NCBI GenBank assembly: GCA_023266455.1
Contig: JAHFQD010000074.1
Span: 1-8,097 of the forward strand
Source of the DNA: Candidatus Muproteobacteria bacterium
GTDB taxonomy: Bacteria > Pseudomonadota > Gammaproteobacteria > Acidiferrobacterales > Sulfurifustaceae
Length of the DNA stretch: 8,097 nt
Reading direction: 5' to 3'
The notes beneath the pieces are model-generated. The model saw only the letters and a list, made by a program, of their open reading frames with translations. It was not told where the DNA came from and ran no database searches. A program made the translations under genes and the position numbers. Below are positions 7,343-8,097 of the stretch, one piece after another; the stretch's first letter is position 1, and every line of letters starts with the position of its first letter.

Positions 7343-7697
7343 CGCGGCGACGATGACGCTGCAAGGAAGCGGCGAGGTTCCGACCAGTGTATTGGTCAAT
7401 ATGAAAGACTGCACGGTCACGGTATTCAGCCCCGTTTCTGGCGATTCCGACGTGCCGACCGTGTTCAAAATAGAACCAAACGGCAATTTCACCAAAGTGT
7501 CTAGGCCGTTAAACGCGGAACCGATCGGTGACGGCGTAACGTCAATCCGTCTAGACAACGGCGGTTCCGTTAACTTGTTCCCGAGTTATAACGGTGGCCC
7601 CGTCCGCATCGGCATCGGTAACGATTACGTCGGCGCGCAGGTGGTAACGAATCCATCCACAACCAACACGCTGCTCGGTGCTAGGTTGTACGGATAA
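7326..7697 (+). CDS. Hypothetical protein, 123 codons; probable 3' part of the same gene
   Basis: The product is 123 residues, rich in Val, Gly, Asn, Thr and Ser with alternating hydrophobic residues (SVLVNMKDCTVTVF, SIRLDNGGSVNLF, VRIGIGNDYVGAQVV), suggesting a beta-strand fold. It has no signal peptide or membrane segment and one cysteine, and I do not recognise the family. The first ATG (7326) has no ribosome binding site, nor does the next (7353). An in-frame TAG at 7320-7322 closes the frame upstream, so it cannot be longer by itself. Codon use looks coding and ends at a TAA, but two AGG arginine codons occur that the neighbouring housekeeping genes hardly use. It is either the 3' part of a gene broken by a single-base frameshift, the product of recoding at 7323-7340, or a frame translated by coupling to the upstream small frame. 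A strong terminator begins 29 bases downstream. Confidence 0.6.
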   Translation: MYGQPDAATMTLQGSGEVPTSVLVNMKDCTVTVFSPVSGDSDVPTVFKIEPNGNFTKVSRPLNAEPIGDGVTSIRLDNGGSVNLFPSYNGGPVRIGIGNDYVGAQVVTNPSTTNTLLGARLYG

Positions 7698-7726
7698 AAG
7701 ACGTTAATAAAAAAATCGCTCTACCG

Positions 7727-7760
7727 ACAACGGCCAGTATAAACTGGCCGTTGTTTTTTT
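7727..7760 (+). terminator. Strong intrinsic terminator between the small locus and argJ
   Basis: ACAACGGCCAGT (7727-7738) and ACTGGCCGTTGT (7743-7754) form a perfect 12-bp stem with a 4-base loop, followed by seven T (7754-7760). An A run (7709-7715) upstream is the usual partner feature. It insulates argJ from the small locus, so argJ needs its own promoter in the 35 bases that remain. A frame antisense to argJ runs into this stem but is a shadow. Confidence 0.95.
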
Positions 7761-7778
7761 CGGCGTTCGAATAATAGA

Positions 7779-7792
7779 GATTTTGCAAAATC
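7779..7792 (+). promoter_or_regulatory. Perfect 14-base palindrome immediately before the argJ start
   Basis: GATTTTGCAAAATC is fully self-complementary. GAG at 7777-7779 and CTC at 7793-7795 nearly extend it, with one C out of register. It ends 3 bases before the argJ ATG, where a ribosome binding site should be. AATAAT (7770-7775), five of six -10 bases, lies just upstream, so the palindrome would overlap the transcription start, as an operator might. It is not a clear match to the ArgR box as I know it (two halves around TGAAT/ATTCA). The palindrome is seen in the sequence; the operator role is inferred. Confidence 0.4.
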
Positions 7793-7795
7793 CTC

Positions 7796-8097
7796 ATGAG
7801 CGTGAACCTTCCAAAGCTTTCGCAGCTTCATCCTGTATCGGGCATTCGGCTTGGCACAACGACGGCCGGTATTCGTAAGTCCAACCGGAAAGACTTGGTC
7901 GTCATCGAATGCGCGTCCGGCAGTCAGGCCGCTGCCGTGTTTACCAAGAACAAATTTTGCGCTGCCCCGGTCATCGTGGCGCGCGATCATTTATTGCAGC
8001 ACGCGCCGCGGGCGTTGTTGATCAACACCGGTTTCGCCAATGCCGGCACCGGTGATCCGGGGATAGACGACGCGCGCGCATGTTGCGAGGCACTGGC
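7796..8097 (+). CDS. argJ: Glutamate N-acetyltransferase / ornithine acetyltransferase ArgJ, N-terminal part (3' end outside window)
   Basis: ArgJ moves the acetyl group from N-acetylornithine to glutamate (and in bifunctional forms also uses acetyl-CoA), closing the acetyl cycle of arginine synthesis in the cytoplasm. One hundred codons plus two bases of an Ala codon are visible, about a quarter of the protein. The start MSVNLPKLSQLHPVSGIRLG fits the family N terminus. Further family segments are GIRKSNRKDLVVIE (25-38), AAVFTKNKFCAAPV (46-59) and INTGFANAGTG (76-86). The last contains the Thr-Gly pair (T85, G86) of the oxyanion hole. The autocleavage site and nucleophilic Thr lie beyond the window. 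F80 replaces the usual Asn of NTGNANAGTG. No Shine-Dalgarno sequence is visible; a palindrome occupies that position. The secA-argJ order is found in other proteobacteria. Confidence 0.95.
   Translation, partial: MSVNLPKLSQLHPVSGIRLGTTTAGIRKSNRKDLVVIECASGSQAAAVFTKNKFCAAPVIVARDHLLQHAPRALLINTGFANAGTGDPGIDDARACCEAL

Noticed and set aside
7721..7990. 89-codon minus-strand frame covering the argJ start and the terminator
   Set aside because: Antisense to argJ, and its end runs through the terminator stem.

Overview
The window carries the distal part of a proteobacterial division and cell-wall (dcw) cluster and its flank, all on the + strand. The order is ftsA (3' half only), ftsZ, a 505-base spacer, lpxC, a membrane-anchored M23 (LytM-type) peptidase, secA, a strong terminator, a small unrecognised locus, a second strong terminator, and the 5' part of argJ. 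The protein sequences point to Gammaproteobacteria or Betaproteobacteria. FtsZ ends in the [14 protein letters not shown] peptide, LpxC begins MIKQRTLK, and SecA begins with an FGSRNER segment and ends in a [14 protein letters not shown] zinc motif. An M23 gene between lpxC and secA, and argJ after secA, are arrangements I associate mainly with Betaproteobacteria and some Gammaproteobacteria. I cannot name a genus.

Bases 1-1784 hold the divisome pair: FtsA anchors FtsZ filaments to the inner membrane, and FtsZ is the ring GTPase. Bases 1785-2289 hold no convincing gene. They contain a GC-rich hairpin just after ftsZ, then an AT-rich stretch with roughly helically spaced A/T tracts, leading to a plausible sigma70 promoter for lpxC. 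Bases 2290-7014 hold lpxC (committed step of lipid A synthesis), the M23 peptidase (probable peptidoglycan hydrolase or hydrolase regulator) and secA (preprotein translocase ATPase, with its own candidate promoter). These are all envelope biogenesis functions. The secM gene that precedes secA in E. coli is absent.

Bases 7015-7795 are the accessory part. Two near-perfect intrinsic terminators, at 7040-7072 and 7727-7760, bracket a small locus. It has a strong ribosome binding site and a 52-codon reading frame that overlaps by 17 bases a 123-codon frame with no ribosome binding site of its own. The simplest reading is one gene of about 170 codons split by a frameshift, mutational or possibly programmed. 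I do not recognise the product. The window ends in argJ (arginine biosynthesis), whose start is immediately preceded by a perfect 14-base palindrome and which carries an unusual Phe in the conserved NTGNANAGTG motif.

The housekeeping genes are ordinary. The points worth a second look are the split small locus, the phased A/T-tract spacer before lpxC, and the palindrome at the argJ start. I found no rRNA, tRNA, CRISPR array, insertion sequence or attachment site. Nothing here amounts to a clearly new multi-gene system.
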